DNA of 64,000 bases from JAGTVG01 sp965365275 (GCA_965365275.1 CBDUBA010000005.1:1-64000); one strand, 5' to 3'; counted from the first letter of the stretch, positions 9,025 to 18,643 are shown. Translations and numbers: made by a program. Notes: generated from the sequence alone by a model not told the origin.

Positions 9025-9558
9025 ATGGATCGTAAATTAACCTTCGCTGCTATTTGCTTAATTCTTATACTTATATTGAGCACTTGCAGCCAAAAAGAAG
9101 AATTGCCCGCAACCCAGGGAAAAGTCGAACTCTATTTACTTGAGTCCTTTGAAACAACCGGAGATCATTTCTTTCAGATCAATGAAGCCTCGGTCATAAC
9201 TGAAGCCACTCCATTCCTGGAATTCCAGGACTTGCTATCCTACCATCCAGATGAGTATTCCTTTACAATCTCAGAAAACGCAATAAACAAAATTGACAAC
9301 ATGGACCATTCTGTTCACGGCGTGGCATTTGGTATTGTTGTAAACAATGAATTGATTTATACAGGCTGGTTCTGGCCCAGCTATTCATCCATGAGCTGCG
9401 ACTGGATTGTGATTGATCCCCTCACATTATGGAATGACAATATTTTAAAAGTTAATTTAGGGTATGCCCCTTCCATTCCCTCCATAGAAATTCCGGACAG
9501 GCGGAATGATCCCCTGCTCCTTTCGGTTTTCAGAGTCAACAAAAAGCTGCTGAAGTAA
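9025..9558 (+). CDS. Hypothetical lipoprotein (177 aa)
   Basis: 177 residues with lipobox LILILSTCSQ (Cys around 21), hence a periplasmic or surface lipoprotein. The mature part contains VELYLLESFETTGDHFFQI, a LLSYHPDEYSFTIS segment and IYTGWFWPSYSSMSCDWIVIDP, suggesting a small mixed alpha/beta domain. I do not recognise a named family. It is divergently oriented to the isomerase operon (203-base shared upstream region) and 125 bases upstream of a DUF1080 gene on the same strand. Confidence 0.7.
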   Translation: MDRKLTFAAICLILILILSTCSQKEELPATQGKVELYLLESFETTGDHFFQINEASVITEATPFLEFQDLLSYHPDEYSFTISENAINKIDNMDHSVHGVAFGIVVNNELIYTGWFWPSYSSMSCDWIVIDPLTLWNDNILKVNLGYAPSIPSIEIPDRRNDPLLLSVFRVNKKLLK

Positions 9559-9683
9559 ATCATACTACTTTTATGAAATCTACTTTTTTTAATTGCAATT
9601 CTGAATGCTAATTTTCACCTTTATATAAGTTCTTTTAAAAAAATTCTAAAAAGCAATCAACGTCCTAAATTGACAATTCAAAA

Positions 9684-10367
9684 ATGAAAACTGTTAAAAT
9701 ATCAATTTTTTCTATTACGATCCTTGCCTTTGTTGCCTCTACAGCACTATCTCAGACAACATCCCTTTTCAATGGAAAAGATCTAACGGGATGGCATGCA
9801 GATGTACCTGCTATGGATGATGATCCGGATGCGAAGATGCCTTTTATCGTACGGGACGGTATGCTGGTGAGTTTAGGAACTCCAGGAGGACATCTGATTA
9901 CGGATGATGTGTATATGGACTACAAATTGGAAGTAGATTACCGATTTGCTGCAAAACCAGGTAATTGCGGGGTCCTGGTTCATGCTTCAACCCCACGGGC
10001 CCTGTATAAAATGTTCCCGAAATCAATGGAGATACAGATGATGCATGAAAATGCCGGGGATTTCTGGTGTATCGTCGAGGATATAACAGTTCCCGATATG
10101 GAGCAAAGAAGAGGTCCCAAAGAAGAGTGGGGTATAACAGAAGGTAAGAAACGAAGAATTATCAATCTGACCGATGGGTCAGAAAATCCTGTCGGGGAAT
10201 GGAATACTATGGTTATAGAATGCCTGGGATCCGAAATTAAAGTCTGGGTGAATGGCGACATGGTAAATCATGGATATGATTGTACCGCACAAAAAGGTCA
10301 GATTGCTGTTCAGGCAGAAGGATCCGAAGTAGAATTCAGGAAAATTGAATTGACGCCGTTGCGGTAG
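9684..10367 (+). CDS. Secreted DUF1080 (3-keto-disaccharide hydrolase-like) protein
   Basis: 227 residues with a signal peptide ending near ALSQ (23). It shows the compact DUF1080 layout: SLFNGKDLTGWHAD at the mature N-terminus, FIVRDGMLVS, the GNCGVLVHAS segment, and EVEFRKIELTPL at the C-terminus. Compared with the DUF1080 gene at 2207-3058 it lacks the GCMDP tail and diverges through the middle, so the two are family members and not a recent duplication. The predicted role is a jelly-roll hydrolase or binding protein for (keto)sugars in the periplasm. It may be co-transcribed with the lipoprotein gene before it. Confidence 0.85.
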   Translation: MKTVKISIFSITILAFVASTALSQTTSLFNGKDLTGWHADVPAMDDDPDAKMPFIVRDGMLVSLGTPGGHLITDDVYMDYKLEVDYRFAAKPGNCGVLVHASTPRALYKMFPKSMEIQMMHENAGDFWCIVEDITVPDMEQRRGPKEEWGITEGKKRRIINLTDGSENPVGEWNTMVIECLGSEIKVWVNGDMVNHGYDCTAQKGQIAVQAEGSEVEFRKIELTPLR

Positions 10368-10492
10368 TCAGGTTCATGGATTCACAGGCAATTAGGCAAG
10401 AAATTTGACTTCATTCAATAATGACAATTTGTTTCCTATTCGATTCTTGATGGGATACTCATTCAATTTATGATACATCTGTCAATATCATA

Positions 10493-10717
10493 TCAGTTTT
10501 GCTTATTTTCGATTCGCTTTATCAATCTCACATCATGAATTACCTTTATGAGCCATGCAAAGATTGAAAATATCCAAACATAAAAAGCAATAAGTGTGAG
10601 CTTATCCACCTCAGTATTCGATATTTTAAAGTAATAGGAAACGCTCATAAAAATGGATATTATAAACATAATACCTGCCAATGTTAGCTGAAATCTGATG
10701 CTGTTTCTTTTCTTCAT
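10493..10717 (-). CDS. Small two-helix membrane protein (74 aa)
   Basis: 74 residues: a basic start (MKKRNS), a hydrophobic segment at about 12-32 (LAGIMFIISIFMSVSYYF), a second at about 41-61 (LIAFYVWIFSIFAWLIKV) and a charged tail (RLIKRIENKQN). No family is recognised. It reads away from the DUF1080 gene (convergent, 125 bases apart) and follows the YD-repeat-like gene on the minus strand with a 115-base gap. Amphipathic organisation and clean helices support it as a real gene. Confidence 0.6.
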   Translation of the reverse strand: MKKRNSIRFQLTLAGIMFIISIFMSVSYYFKISNTEVDKLTLIAFYVWIFSIFAWLIKVIHDVRLIKRIENKQN

Positions 10718-10832
10718 CGTATCTTTCTCAAAAGATTTAAAAAATAATTTATTAGTTTTCTTATCACTTTGACATTGTAATTAAACAGATTGATCTTTAT
10801 AAGCATTGTAATGATTAAACTGAGTATGAAAT

Positions 10833-12095
10833 TTACTGAGGGGGATCGTCCAAGCCCTCCCCTTCCTTATAGATGGCTTTATACCTGAAGGTGTATATCT
10901 GGCTTTTGCCAAATGAAAAATCCCATCGAATTGTTATGAGGTTTTTATACTCGTCATACAAAAAGTACACATCGGCATCGAAGTTCTCATCTCCTTTAAA
11001 AAAGCCCTTGACCGGTAGCCCGTTTGCATCATGACTTATGGCCATAATCCCTGTTAGCCAGGCATCCATCTTCTTATATCTGATCATGATCAGCCTGCCT
11101 TCCGCATCATAGTTGTATACTTCATCTCCTTCAAGGCCGTCGGAACGCTTAAACCATCTTCTGGTCAATTGCTGGTTATCATTAAAGGTATAAAAGAACT
11201 CTGCAGTTTTCCCGTCTGAATAGACTCTGTCTGAGCTCAGGAGTATGCCCCATTCATCATAATGATAACGTGTAACCGTACTCATACCATCCGAACGTTC
11301 AAATGTCTTTTCTATTAATTTATTTCCTGAATAGAGATATTTCGATGGCCCCTCATTCCCATCATCATAGGAATAAAATTCTTCTTCTATCCTGAAAAAA
11401 CCGTTATTAATAATGAATGGATTCGAATACAGGAAAACCGTATTGGGTACCTCTATATATTCATAAATAAACAATTGTTCCCACAAACCATTGAAATCCC
11501 ATCTTTCGAGGAGCAGATTGCCATTGATATCATACTGATAATGGATTGAACCAATGGTCTGATCATCTCTTTGAATTATTGCCTCATCGAGCACATCATA
11601 GGAATTATATACATATTGGATGTCGCCGGTAAACCAGCCGTTCATTTTCTGACAATGTGCATTCCTTAGTTTTCCATGTTCGTCGTAGTTATAGATAACT
11701 TTCCCTGAAATACCATCAGAACGTGAATAAGATTCCTTTAAGATCTTACCGCATAAATTATAGTCGAAGGTTTGTATAGAGGAAATGGAGTCACTGAATT
11801 CCCTGGTTTTTTCAATGATTTCCCCTTTTTTGTTCAACACATATTTGTTAGTTGAACTTCTCTCCCCATTAAAGTTTACCCACCTTGATGAGGTCAACTG
11901 ACCAAAGGCATTATATTCGAAATGGGTTATTCCCTTTTCGCCAGAAGAATTGGTATATTTTAATGTGATCAGCCTGAAATTATCGGAGTTCTGCAATTCG
12001 GGCATCTGGCACCAGACAGGATTAATGAAGCAAAACAATAAAAACACTGCCAGCCCAACTTGATAAAATCTCAATCCGGAAGAATATGTTTTCAT
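10833..12095 (-). CDS. Secreted YD/RHS-like repeat protein
   Basis: 420 residues with a signal peptide (hydrophobic 12-28, ending near VWCQ). The mature part is built from about nine to ten degenerate repeats of roughly 35-45 residues, each with a Y-x-YDxxGxL core (for example YNYDEHGKLRNA, YQYDINGNLLLERW, YHYDEWGILLSS, YNYDAEGRLIMIRY). This is the beta-hairpin unit of RHS/YD-repeat proteins, here without the large shell, core signature or C-terminal toxin of true Rhs proteins. It could form an open beta-solenoid on the cell surface. There is no effector or immunity gene nearby. Function is unknown. Confidence 0.72.
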   Translation of the reverse strand: MKTYSSGLRFYQVGLAVFLLFCFINPVWCQMPELQNSDNFRLITLKYTNSSGEKGITHFEYNAFGQLTSSRWVNFNGERSSTNKYVLNKKGEIIEKTREFSDSISSIQTFDYNLCGKILKESYSRSDGISGKVIYNYDEHGKLRNAHCQKMNGWFTGDIQYVYNSYDVLDEAIIQRDDQTIGSIHYQYDINGNLLLERWDFNGLWEQLFIYEYIEVPNTVFLYSNPFIINNGFFRIEEEFYSYDDGNEGPSKYLYSGNKLIEKTFERSDGMSTVTRYHYDEWGILLSSDRVYSDGKTAEFFYTFNDNQQLTRRWFKRSDGLEGDEVYNYDAEGRLIMIRYKKMDAWLTGIMAISHDANGLPVKGFFKGDENFDADVYFLYDEYKNLITIRWDFSFGKSQIYTFRYKAIYKEGEGLDDPPQ

Positions 12096-12220
12096 CAGGA
12101 AAATGAATTATTTACCCTGTGTTTCTTAAATTTAATACCTACATCAGTAAGATGTTCATTTACTGTTAAATTATACCTGATCTTTAGTATAAATTCCCGA
12201 AAATTGGGGGATATTTCGTT

Positions 12221-13207
12221 ATGGGAAAAATCATCATAGGAATTCATGGACTTGGAAACAAACCTTCCAGAAAAATTCTTAAAGGGTGGTGGAAGCAGTC
12301 TATTGAAGAGGGCCTTCGGAAATATACTAGTTTCAGGGAAGACTTCAGGTTTGAGCTGGTATATTGGGCAGATGTTTTTCATGATAAACCCCTCGATCCG
12401 CTTGAAAATGATCCGGAACACCCCCTGTTCATGGAAGAAATCTATACTCCGGCACCTTCCAACTATATTTCGGATCCTCACGTGATCCGTCGAAAAATTC
12501 TCGATATTCTTGAGGAGCAACTGGATAAGATCTTTCTTAATGAGGACCAATCTGTCAATTTTTCCTTCATAACAGACAGCATTATTCGGACTTATTTTAA
12601 AGAATTGGATGGTTACTATAAAAAGGAATGTGAAGATGGTGAAGAAGTAAAATGCAAAGCCAAGGATGTTATTCGTAAAAGAACGGCCAACATAATTAAA
12701 AAATATAAAGATGATGAGATTTTGATCATTGGTCATTCGATGGGGTCAATTATTGCCTACGATGTGCTGACCTTTACAATTCCTGAAGTTAATATTCATT
12801 CTTTCCTTACCATGGGATCACCACTTGGACTCCCGGTAATACGGGCAAAGATCTCTGTGGAAAATAATTCAAATCACCTTTTCCCGGTTAAGCTGCATAC
12901 CCCACCTAATGTTTACAAACGATGGATAAATTATTCGGATCTGGAAGATAAAATTGCCCTGATCTACGATCTGACAGATATATTTGCAGAAAATAATCTG
13001 GGAATTCACGTAGAGAACATGGTTGTTGATAATAATTACAGCATTAACAACCATAGGAATCCGCACAAATCCTTTGGTTATTTAAGAACACCTGAGATAG
13101 CAGCTTATTTAGCCGGTTTTCTTAGGCCTGAGAAATCAAACTTCCTGATTCGCCTACTTGCACAATTGAGGAACAACCTCAGGCCGGTCTTAAGCAGAAA
13201 TAGATGA
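12221..13207 (+). CDS. Alpha/beta-hydrolase-fold protein
   Basis: 328 residues, cytoplasmic (no signal). It opens with a strand and an oxyanion-type loop (IIIGIHGLGNKP). The nucleophile elbow is GHSMGS with Ser173, preceded by the strand EILII. Candidate acid and base residues occur later (FLTMGSP region around 195-205, and a late His in NNHRNPHKSFG). The insertion between strand 1 and the elbow is rich in charged residues and probably helical. The substrate is unknown; lipase, esterase or thioesterase are all possible. Its last 29 bases overlap the 3' end of the convergent methyltransferase gene. Confidence 0.78.
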   Translation: MGKIIIGIHGLGNKPSRKILKGWWKQSIEEGLRKYTSFREDFRFELVYWADVFHDKPLDPLENDPEHPLFMEEIYTPAPSNYISDPHVIRRKILDILEEQLDKIFLNEDQSVNFSFITDSIIRTYFKELDGYYKKECEDGEEVKCKAKDVIRKRTANIIKKYKDDEILIIGHSMGSIIAYDVLTFTIPEVNIHSFLTMGSPLGLPVIRAKISVENNSNHLFPVKLHTPPNVYKRWINYSDLEDKIALIYDLTDIFAENNLGIHVENMVVDNNYSINNHRNPHKSFGYLRTPEIAAYLAGFLRPEKSNFLIRLLAQLRNNLRPVLSRNR

Positions 13208-13952
13208 TCTCATCTGGAGGAAGGGCATATCTTTTAACCATCTCTTCAGATAATTCCATGACGTACCTGTCCTCCATAACTTCAAATCCTGCCGATCTTA
13301 ATCTTTCAGCATAATCATGACCATATATCCTCACATGATCCCGCTGTCCGAATACTTTCTCACGTTCTTTGTGTGAAGTAATAGCAGGATCTTCAAAGGT
13401 CTTTTTAAGGTTCTTACCCATGAAAGGCACCTGTAAGATGGCCCAGCCCCCTGGTTTCAATACCCTGTAGATCTCTTTCATAGCAAGAATATCATCCCGG
13501 ACATGCTCCAGGACATGATTGCACATGGCAGCATCAAAGGTATTATCTTCAGACGGGATCTCGTGAATGTCCATTTTAACTTTTGCAAGGGGTGATTCAA
13601 TATCAGCACTTATATAATCAAGATTGGGCAGACTTTCAAACCGATGGATGTAACAAAGCTCGGGAGCAATATGGAGAAACTTTATCTTATCCCTGAAAAA
13701 GCCTGTTTTATCCTGTAGATAAAGCCAGATCAATCGATGCCTTTCAAGAGAAAGGCAATTCGGACACAGGGCATTTTCTCTGGCCGGATTTCTCCCGTAG
13801 GGCAACATCTTACGATATACCCTTCCACACACCGGACATTCAACATTTTTACCGAGATAGAACACCTGGATAATCCTGAGAAAAAAATGACTGAATCTTT
13901 GTAATACCGTCCTTGGTATATATTTTATGATCCAGCTGATAAAATATTTCAT
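13179..13952 (-). CDS. Zinc-ribbon SAM-dependent methyltransferase
   Basis: 257 residues. After a basic hydrophobic N-terminus (1-33) comes a four-Cys zinc ribbon: C39-P-V-C42 and C63-P-N-C66, followed by the conserved SLERHR element. The class I Rossmann methyltransferase domain follows, recognisable from DYISADIE (SAM acidic loop), EDNTFDAAMCNHVLEHV and IYRVLKPGGWAILQVP. Proteins of this layout occur in polysaccharide or lipid modification clusters in many phyla, but the acceptor is unknown. It is transcribed towards the hydrolase gene and overlaps its end by 29 bases. Domain calls are firm; the substrate is not predictable. Confidence 0.85.
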   Translation of the reverse strand: MKYFISWIIKYIPRTVLQRFSHFFLRIIQVFYLGKNVECPVCGRVYRKMLPYGRNPARENALCPNCLSLERHRLIWLYLQDKTGFFRDKIKFLHIAPELCYIHRFESLPNLDYISADIESPLAKVKMDIHEIPSEDNTFDAAMCNHVLEHVRDDILAMKEIYRVLKPGGWAILQVPFMGKNLKKTFEDPAITSHKEREKVFGQRDHVRIYGHDYAERLRSAGFEVMEDRYVMELSEEMVKRYALPPDEIIYFCLRPA

Positions 13953-14229
13953 AAAGATCTTATAAGATTTCGGGTTTTATAATACCCATAACCCTGATTA
14001 TCCGTACTTATTAAACACTGCGAATAGTATCGGTTTTTACCGGGCATCTCAAAATTATACCTAATAAATAATTTTCATTCAATATTTTCGATAAGAGTCG
14101 TAATTTAGTCTAATTAATTAACGCCTTAACATTAAAAAATAGATTTTCTTCAAAATTGAGATGTATCTTAACACCTGGAAATTTTATTTATTGAAAGGTT
14201 TTGGAAACTTGCTTTAAACTATTTTAGAT

Positions 14230-15768
14230 ATGAAAAAGTATTCATTGATTGTTATCGGTGCCGTGGTTGTAGTCGTGGTTCTGTTCTTTACCTTTAAGGG
14301 GTCGGGAAAATCTGAGGTTAACGAAGTCATTTTACCAGTAAAAACCGGAAAATTTATAGTTGACATCACTACAACCGGAGAGCTTGAGGCAAAAAACTCT
14401 GTAAAAATTCAGGGGCCTACTCGTTTGCGGGAATTCAGGATATATAATGTCACCATAAACGACATCATACCCGAGGGAACCGTGGTAAAAAAAGGGGAAT
14501 GGATTGCGAATCTTGACCGGTCGGAGTTCAACACCAAACTCCAGGACCAGCAGATCGAGTTGGAACAGGCTCAATCTCAATATATTCAAACCCAGCTGGA
14601 TACGGCCCTTCAAATGCGGCAGGCAAGAGATGAATTGATCAATCTGGAATACGCTGTAGAAGAAGCGGAGCTTGTACTGGAACAATCAGCGTATGAACCG
14701 CCCGCAACGGTTAAGCAGAATGAGATCAATCTGGAGAAAGCCAAGCGGAATTTTCAGCAGGCTAAAGACAATTATATCATTAAGCTTGAGCAAAATAAGG
14801 CAAAAATGGCGGATGTTGCGGCAGAGTTGAGAAAAAGCCAGCGAGAACTGAACAGTATGATGGAACTGGCCAATTCTTTTACGGTATTTGCTCCGGAAGA
14901 TGGTATGGTAATCTATGCCAAAGGATGGGATGGGAAAGCCATAAAAGCCGGTTCCCAGATCAATTCCTGGGACCCCACCGTTGCTACTTTACCGGACCTT
15001 ACAACCATGGTCTCCAAAACGTATATAAACGAGGTTGACGTGCGTAAGATCAAATCCGGACAACAGGTAGAAATCGGTCTGGATGCCTTTCCGGAGAAAA
15101 AACTCAAAGGAATAGTTACCAATGTGGCCAATGTTGGTGAACAACGGCCTAATTCAGATGCTAAGGTATTTGAGGCTACCATTGAAATCCAGGGATCAGA
15201 CGATATGCTCAAACCCTCGATGACAACCAGTAACAGGATCATTACCAGCGTACTGGATTCTGCGCTTTACGTACCACTTGAATGCCTCCACAGCAAAGAT
15301 GATTCTATCTCCTTTGTTTTTGTAAGAAAAGGCATCAAGAAAATGAAACAGGAAATCCAGCTTGGGGGCACAAACAATAATGAAGCAGTGGTCAATATGG
15401 GCCTTGAACCCGGAGACAGGGTATATCTTTCTGTACCTGATGGAATGGAAGACGAACCGATAGCTTTGTTGCCTGAACTGGATGGCAAACGAAACATAGA
15501 AGAACCAAAGGTTGAGGAAAAACCCAAAGAGCGGGTGATCACATTACCTGACGGAAGACAAATAACCGTTCCGGCAGATGGCCCTCCCGGTGGCATGAGA
15601 AGGATGCGCCAGGGTGGTCAACAAAATCAGGACAGTAATGAATCTGCAGGAACATCAAATGGAGCTGAAAAGGTTGATCAGGAAAACACGAAAAATAGTG
15701 AAGCCTCTGAAGAAAAGAAAGAGTCTCAAATAGAGAATTCAAAGGAAAGTTCAGGTCAGGATAGCTAA
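14230..15768 (+). CDS. HlyD-type periplasmic adaptor of a tripartite exporter
   Basis: 512 residues with one N-terminal membrane anchor (about 5-22). The membrane-fusion architecture is visible: a barrel-sandwich start (GELEAKNSVKIQGP), a long coiled coil around residues 100-220 rich in Gln/Glu/Lys, the return lipoyl half (FAPEDGMVIYA) and a beta-barrel segment (VDVRKIKSGQQVEIGLDAFP). The last roughly 65 residues are an unusual low-complexity tail rich in Gly, Arg, Gln, Glu and Ser that probably stays disordered. The gene is 21 bases before the permease and heads a three-gene operon with the permease and TolC. Substrate is unknown; the family exports drugs, peptides or lipids. Confidence 0.9.
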   Translation: MKKYSLIVIGAVVVVVVLFFTFKGSGKSEVNEVILPVKTGKFIVDITTTGELEAKNSVKIQGPTRLREFRIYNVTINDIIPEGTVVKKGEWIANLDRSEFNTKLQDQQIELEQAQSQYIQTQLDTALQMRQARDELINLEYAVEEAELVLEQSAYEPPATVKQNEINLEKAKRNFQQAKDNYIIKLEQNKAKMADVAAELRKSQRELNSMMELANSFTVFAPEDGMVIYAKGWDGKAIKAGSQINSWDPTVATLPDLTTMVSKTYINEVDVRKIKSGQQVEIGLDAFPEKKLKGIVTNVANVGEQRPNSDAKVFEATIEIQGSDDMLKPSMTTSNRIITSVLDSALYVPLECLHSKDDSISFVFVRKGIKKMKQEIQLGGTNNNEAVVNMGLEPGDRVYLSVPDGMEDEPIALLPELDGKRNIEEPKVEEKPKERVITLPDGRQITVPADGPPGGMRRMRQGGQQNQDSNESAGTSNGAEKVDQENTKNSEASEEKKESQIENSKESSGQDS

Positions 15769-15789
15769 TTTTTAATATAATTTTATCTT

Positions 15790-17160
15790 ATGTGGGAAAG
15801 ATTATCCGCCAATTTTTATGTGGCATTTGATGCAGTAATATCCAATAAACTGCGCTCTATATTAACTGCTCTGGGAATAATTTTTGGAGTAGGAGCTGTA
15901 ATCGCCATGCTGGCCATCGGGAACGGGGCGCAGCAGGAAATACTTGAACAGATCAGGCTTGTGGGAGTCAATAATATCGTAATTGAGCCCATTGTGGAGC
16001 AAGAGGAACAAAACCTTACTGAATCTGGTGATGATACGGAAAAAGAGAAAAAGAAATTCTCACCTGGACTGACTATAAGGGACGCTCAGGCCATTATAGA
16101 TATAATTCCTACCATCGAGGAAAACAGTCCCGAAATAATAATTGACACCTATATAATTAAAAGAGGAATAAGAAGATCAACTAAACTGGTCGGTGTAACA
16201 CCCACGTATTTTAAACTCACTACTTTTAATCTGGCGGAAGGCAAAATGTTTACCCCTGAGCAAATCCTCCTGGGATCACCGGTATGTATCATCGGTAAAG
16301 CAGTACAAACTAAATTTTTCCCGACGGAAGATCCTATTGGCAAAACCATTAAATGCGGAAGCCAGTGGCTCGAAGTAGTTGGTGTCCTTGAAGAGAGATA
16401 CATCTCGGAAAAAAGTATGGAGAACCTGGGAATACGGAATTTTAACATGGATGTATATACGCCTATTCAATCAATATTGATCCGATATGAGAACAGAGAT
16501 CTCGTGACCGGCTCCATGCTTACCGGTGGATCCGGATTCAGCCGGGGCAGAATGATCATCATCGGAGGAGGGGGTGAAGATGACGAAGAGGATGAAAAGG
16601 CAATAAATTATCACCAGATAGACCGCCTAACAGTCCAGGTTGCTGAAACAGACCAGCTTGAAACCACCGCCGAGATCATTTCCAGAATGCTGAGGCGCAG
16701 GCATTATGATGTTGTGGATTATGAGATCACCATTCCCGAGATGTTATTAAAACAACAACAGCGAACTAAAAACATTTTTAATATTGTATTGGGTGCAATT
16801 GCCGGAATTTCCTTAGTGGTAGGAGGCATAGGTATCATGAATATCATGCTTGCCTCTGTCCTTGAGAGGATCAAGGAAATCGGTCTCCGGCTGGCTGTCG
16901 GTGCAAAAAAAATCGATATCGTTCAACAATTCCTCCTGGAGGCTGTAATGATCAGTATTTCAGGCGGGATAATCGGGGTGATACTGGGTGTTATAATGGC
17001 ACTGATCATCTCCAATATTGCCGACATCCCTACAATTGTCACCTCATTTTCAATCATTGTATCATTTGGAGTCGCAGCCACGGTCGGACTGATTTTTGGC
17101 ATTACCCCGGCACGTAGAGCTGCGGAACAGGATCCTATAACTTCTTTACGTTATGAATAA
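15790..17160 (+). CDS. MacB/FtsX-type ABC transporter permease
   Basis: 456 residues. An N-terminal membrane helix (about 20-45, LTALGIIFGVGAVIAMLAIGNGA) precedes a large periplasmic MacB_PCD domain, then three C-terminal helices (FtsX domain, from about residue 330) ending in TPARRAAEQDPITSLRYE. The signature GIGIMNIMLASVLERIKEIGLR lies at about 350. The periplasmic domain contains an acidic Gly-rich loop (GGGGEDDEEDEKA). There is no nucleotide-binding domain in this protein or in either neighbouring gene, so its ATPase must be encoded elsewhere. Its stop overlaps the TolC start by eight bases, showing tight co-translation. Confidence 0.92.
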   Translation: MWERLSANFYVAFDAVISNKLRSILTALGIIFGVGAVIAMLAIGNGAQQEILEQIRLVGVNNIVIEPIVEQEEQNLTESGDDTEKEKKKFSPGLTIRDAQAIIDIIPTIEENSPEIIIDTYIIKRGIRRSTKLVGVTPTYFKLTTFNLAEGKMFTPEQILLGSPVCIIGKAVQTKFFPTEDPIGKTIKCGSQWLEVVGVLEERYISEKSMENLGIRNFNMDVYTPIQSILIRYENRDLVTGSMLTGGSGFSRGRMIIIGGGGEDDEEDEKAINYHQIDRLTVQVAETDQLETTAEIISRMLRRRHYDVVDYEITIPEMLLKQQQRTKNIFNIVLGAIAGISLVVGGIGIMNIMLASVLERIKEIGLRLAVGAKKIDIVQQFLLEAVMISISGGIIGVILGVIMALIISNIADIPTIVTSFSIIVSFGVAATVGLIFGITPARRAAEQDPITSLRYE

Positions 17161-18643
17161 AATTAAATCACTTTTTATTGTACTGGCGTTTTCCTGTATA
17201 TCAATCATTACCTATGGACAGGATACCCTATTGATAACAACTGAAACCTTTGACCTGAAAGAAATAGTCAGCCTTGCCAGGAACCGGTCAATTTGGGCCC
17301 TTCAGGCATCTGTAAGAAAGGAAAACCGGTATTGGCAGTACCGGGTTTTTAAGTCAAATTATAACCCCCAATTATCCCTGGATGGTGTCTTCCCGAGCTG
17401 GACAAGAAGGTTTGATGAGGTCAGGCAACCTGACGGATCCTATGACTTCAGATTGGTAAACCAGAATAATTCAAATGTAAATCTCAGGTTGGAGCAATCT
17501 TTATCTGTTACGGGCACAAGGTTTAGTCTCACCTCCGGAGTCAACAGGTTTGATAATTTTGAGACAGATGAAAAGATTTATAGTGGTGTACCCGTTGGAA
17601 TAGGATTGGAACAACCTTTATTCTTCTTTAACGACCTGAAATGGGATAAGCGCATTGAACCGCTTAGATATGAAGAATCAAAAAGGGAATTCGTGGAAGA
17701 CCTGGAAAACATATCCTTGATAGCTACAAACCGGTTTTTCGATCTTTTACTGGCGCAGATCAGCCTGGAAATTGCACAAAAAAACCTGGCCAATAATGAT
17801 ACAATATATAAGATTGGACAGGGAAGATATAACCTGGGCAGGATTGCTGAAAATGAACTTTTGGATCTTGAACTTAATGTTATGAACTCGCGGCAGCAGG
17901 TGGCCCAGGCATTGGTTGACCTTGAAACATCAGGATTGAGACTGAAAACCTTTGTGGGTATTACCTATATAGAAAACGTTACGCTGGAACTGCCTGCTTT
18001 TATTCCGCAATTTAACGTGAATGAAAATGCAGCGATTGACATTGCCAGAAAAAACAGGCCGGATGCCGTCGGGTTTGTCAGGCGACAGCTTGAAGCCGAG
18101 AGGGATGTGGCCCAGGCACGAGGTGAAACGGGGCTGAATGCCTTACTCGAGGCTGGATATGGCCTTTCTGGATATTCTACTTCTGGTCTTCCTGATATGT
18201 ACAGAAACACAGTAAATGGCACGCAGGTACGTATTGGGTTCCAGATACCCATTGTGGACTGGGGACGTCAGAAATCCAGGGTTAAAACGGCTGAAGCAAG
18301 CCTGAAGCTGGAGGAATATACCATTCAGCTGGAGGAAATTAACTTCGATGAAGAAATTTTCACCCAGGTAAAACAATTCAAAATGCTTATAGACCAGGTT
18401 GGCATCTCTCAGAAAGCTGATGAAATAGCGGATAAAAGATATGAAATTGCTAAAAACCGGTATCTGATAGGTAAAATCAGCATTACCGATTTGAACCTCG
18501 CCCTGCGTGATAAAGACGATGCCAAGAGGGCTTATATCGAATCTTTAAGAAGTTTCTGGGCTGCTTATTACAACCTGAGACTGCTTACACTGTATGATTT
18601 CGAGGAGAACCAGACATTATATGATCCTGAGGCAGATTCCTGA
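17153..18643 (+). CDS. TolC-family outer-membrane efflux protein
   Basis: 496 residues with a signal peptide (cleaved near ITYGQD, about 23). Two repeats of long helical hairpins with short beta strands give the outer-membrane-factor pattern: FDLKEIVSLARNRS at the N-terminus, strands around LSLDGVFPSW and SLTSGVNRF, helices rich in Ala/Leu/Gln (about 190-290), then the second repeat starting near residue 290 (NENAAIDIARKNRPD) with IPIVDWGRQKSRVKTAEASL. It forms the exit channel for the adaptor and permease encoded just upstream, overlapping the permease gene by eight bases. Confidence 0.92.
   Translation: MNKIKSLFIVLAFSCISIITYGQDTLLITTETFDLKEIVSLARNRSIWALQASVRKENRYWQYRVFKSNYNPQLSLDGVFPSWTRRFDEVRQPDGSYDFRLVNQNNSNVNLRLEQSLSVTGTRFSLTSGVNRFDNFETDEKIYSGVPVGIGLEQPLFFFNDLKWDKRIEPLRYEESKREFVEDLENISLIATNRFFDLLLAQISLEIAQKNLANNDTIYKIGQGRYNLGRIAENELLDLELNVMNSRQQVAQALVDLETSGLRLKTFVGITYIENVTLELPAFIPQFNVNENAAIDIARKNRPDAVGFVRRQLEAERDVAQARGETGLNALLEAGYGLSGYSTSGLPDMYRNTVNGTQVRIGFQIPIVDWGRQKSRVKTAEASLKLEEYTIQLEEINFDEEIFTQVKQFKMLIDQVGISQKADEIADKRYEIAKNRYLIGKISITDLNLALRDKDDAKRAYIESLRSFWAAYYNLRLLTLYDFEENQTLYDPEADS

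Noticed and set aside
2207..10367. A tandem duplication of DUF1080 genes
   Set aside because: The two proteins differ in length and in the middle region, one has an extra GCMDP tail, and they are not adjacent.
12095..12736. A 213-codon open frame on the minus strand
   Set aside because: It lies antisense to most of the hydrolase gene, has a low-quality Phe/Ile-rich composition and no recognisable domain; the plus-strand hydrolase has a clear nucleophile motif.
14332..15742. Several minus-strand open frames over the adaptor gene
   Set aside because: They are fragments antisense to an intact HlyD-type protein and show no domain or start context.
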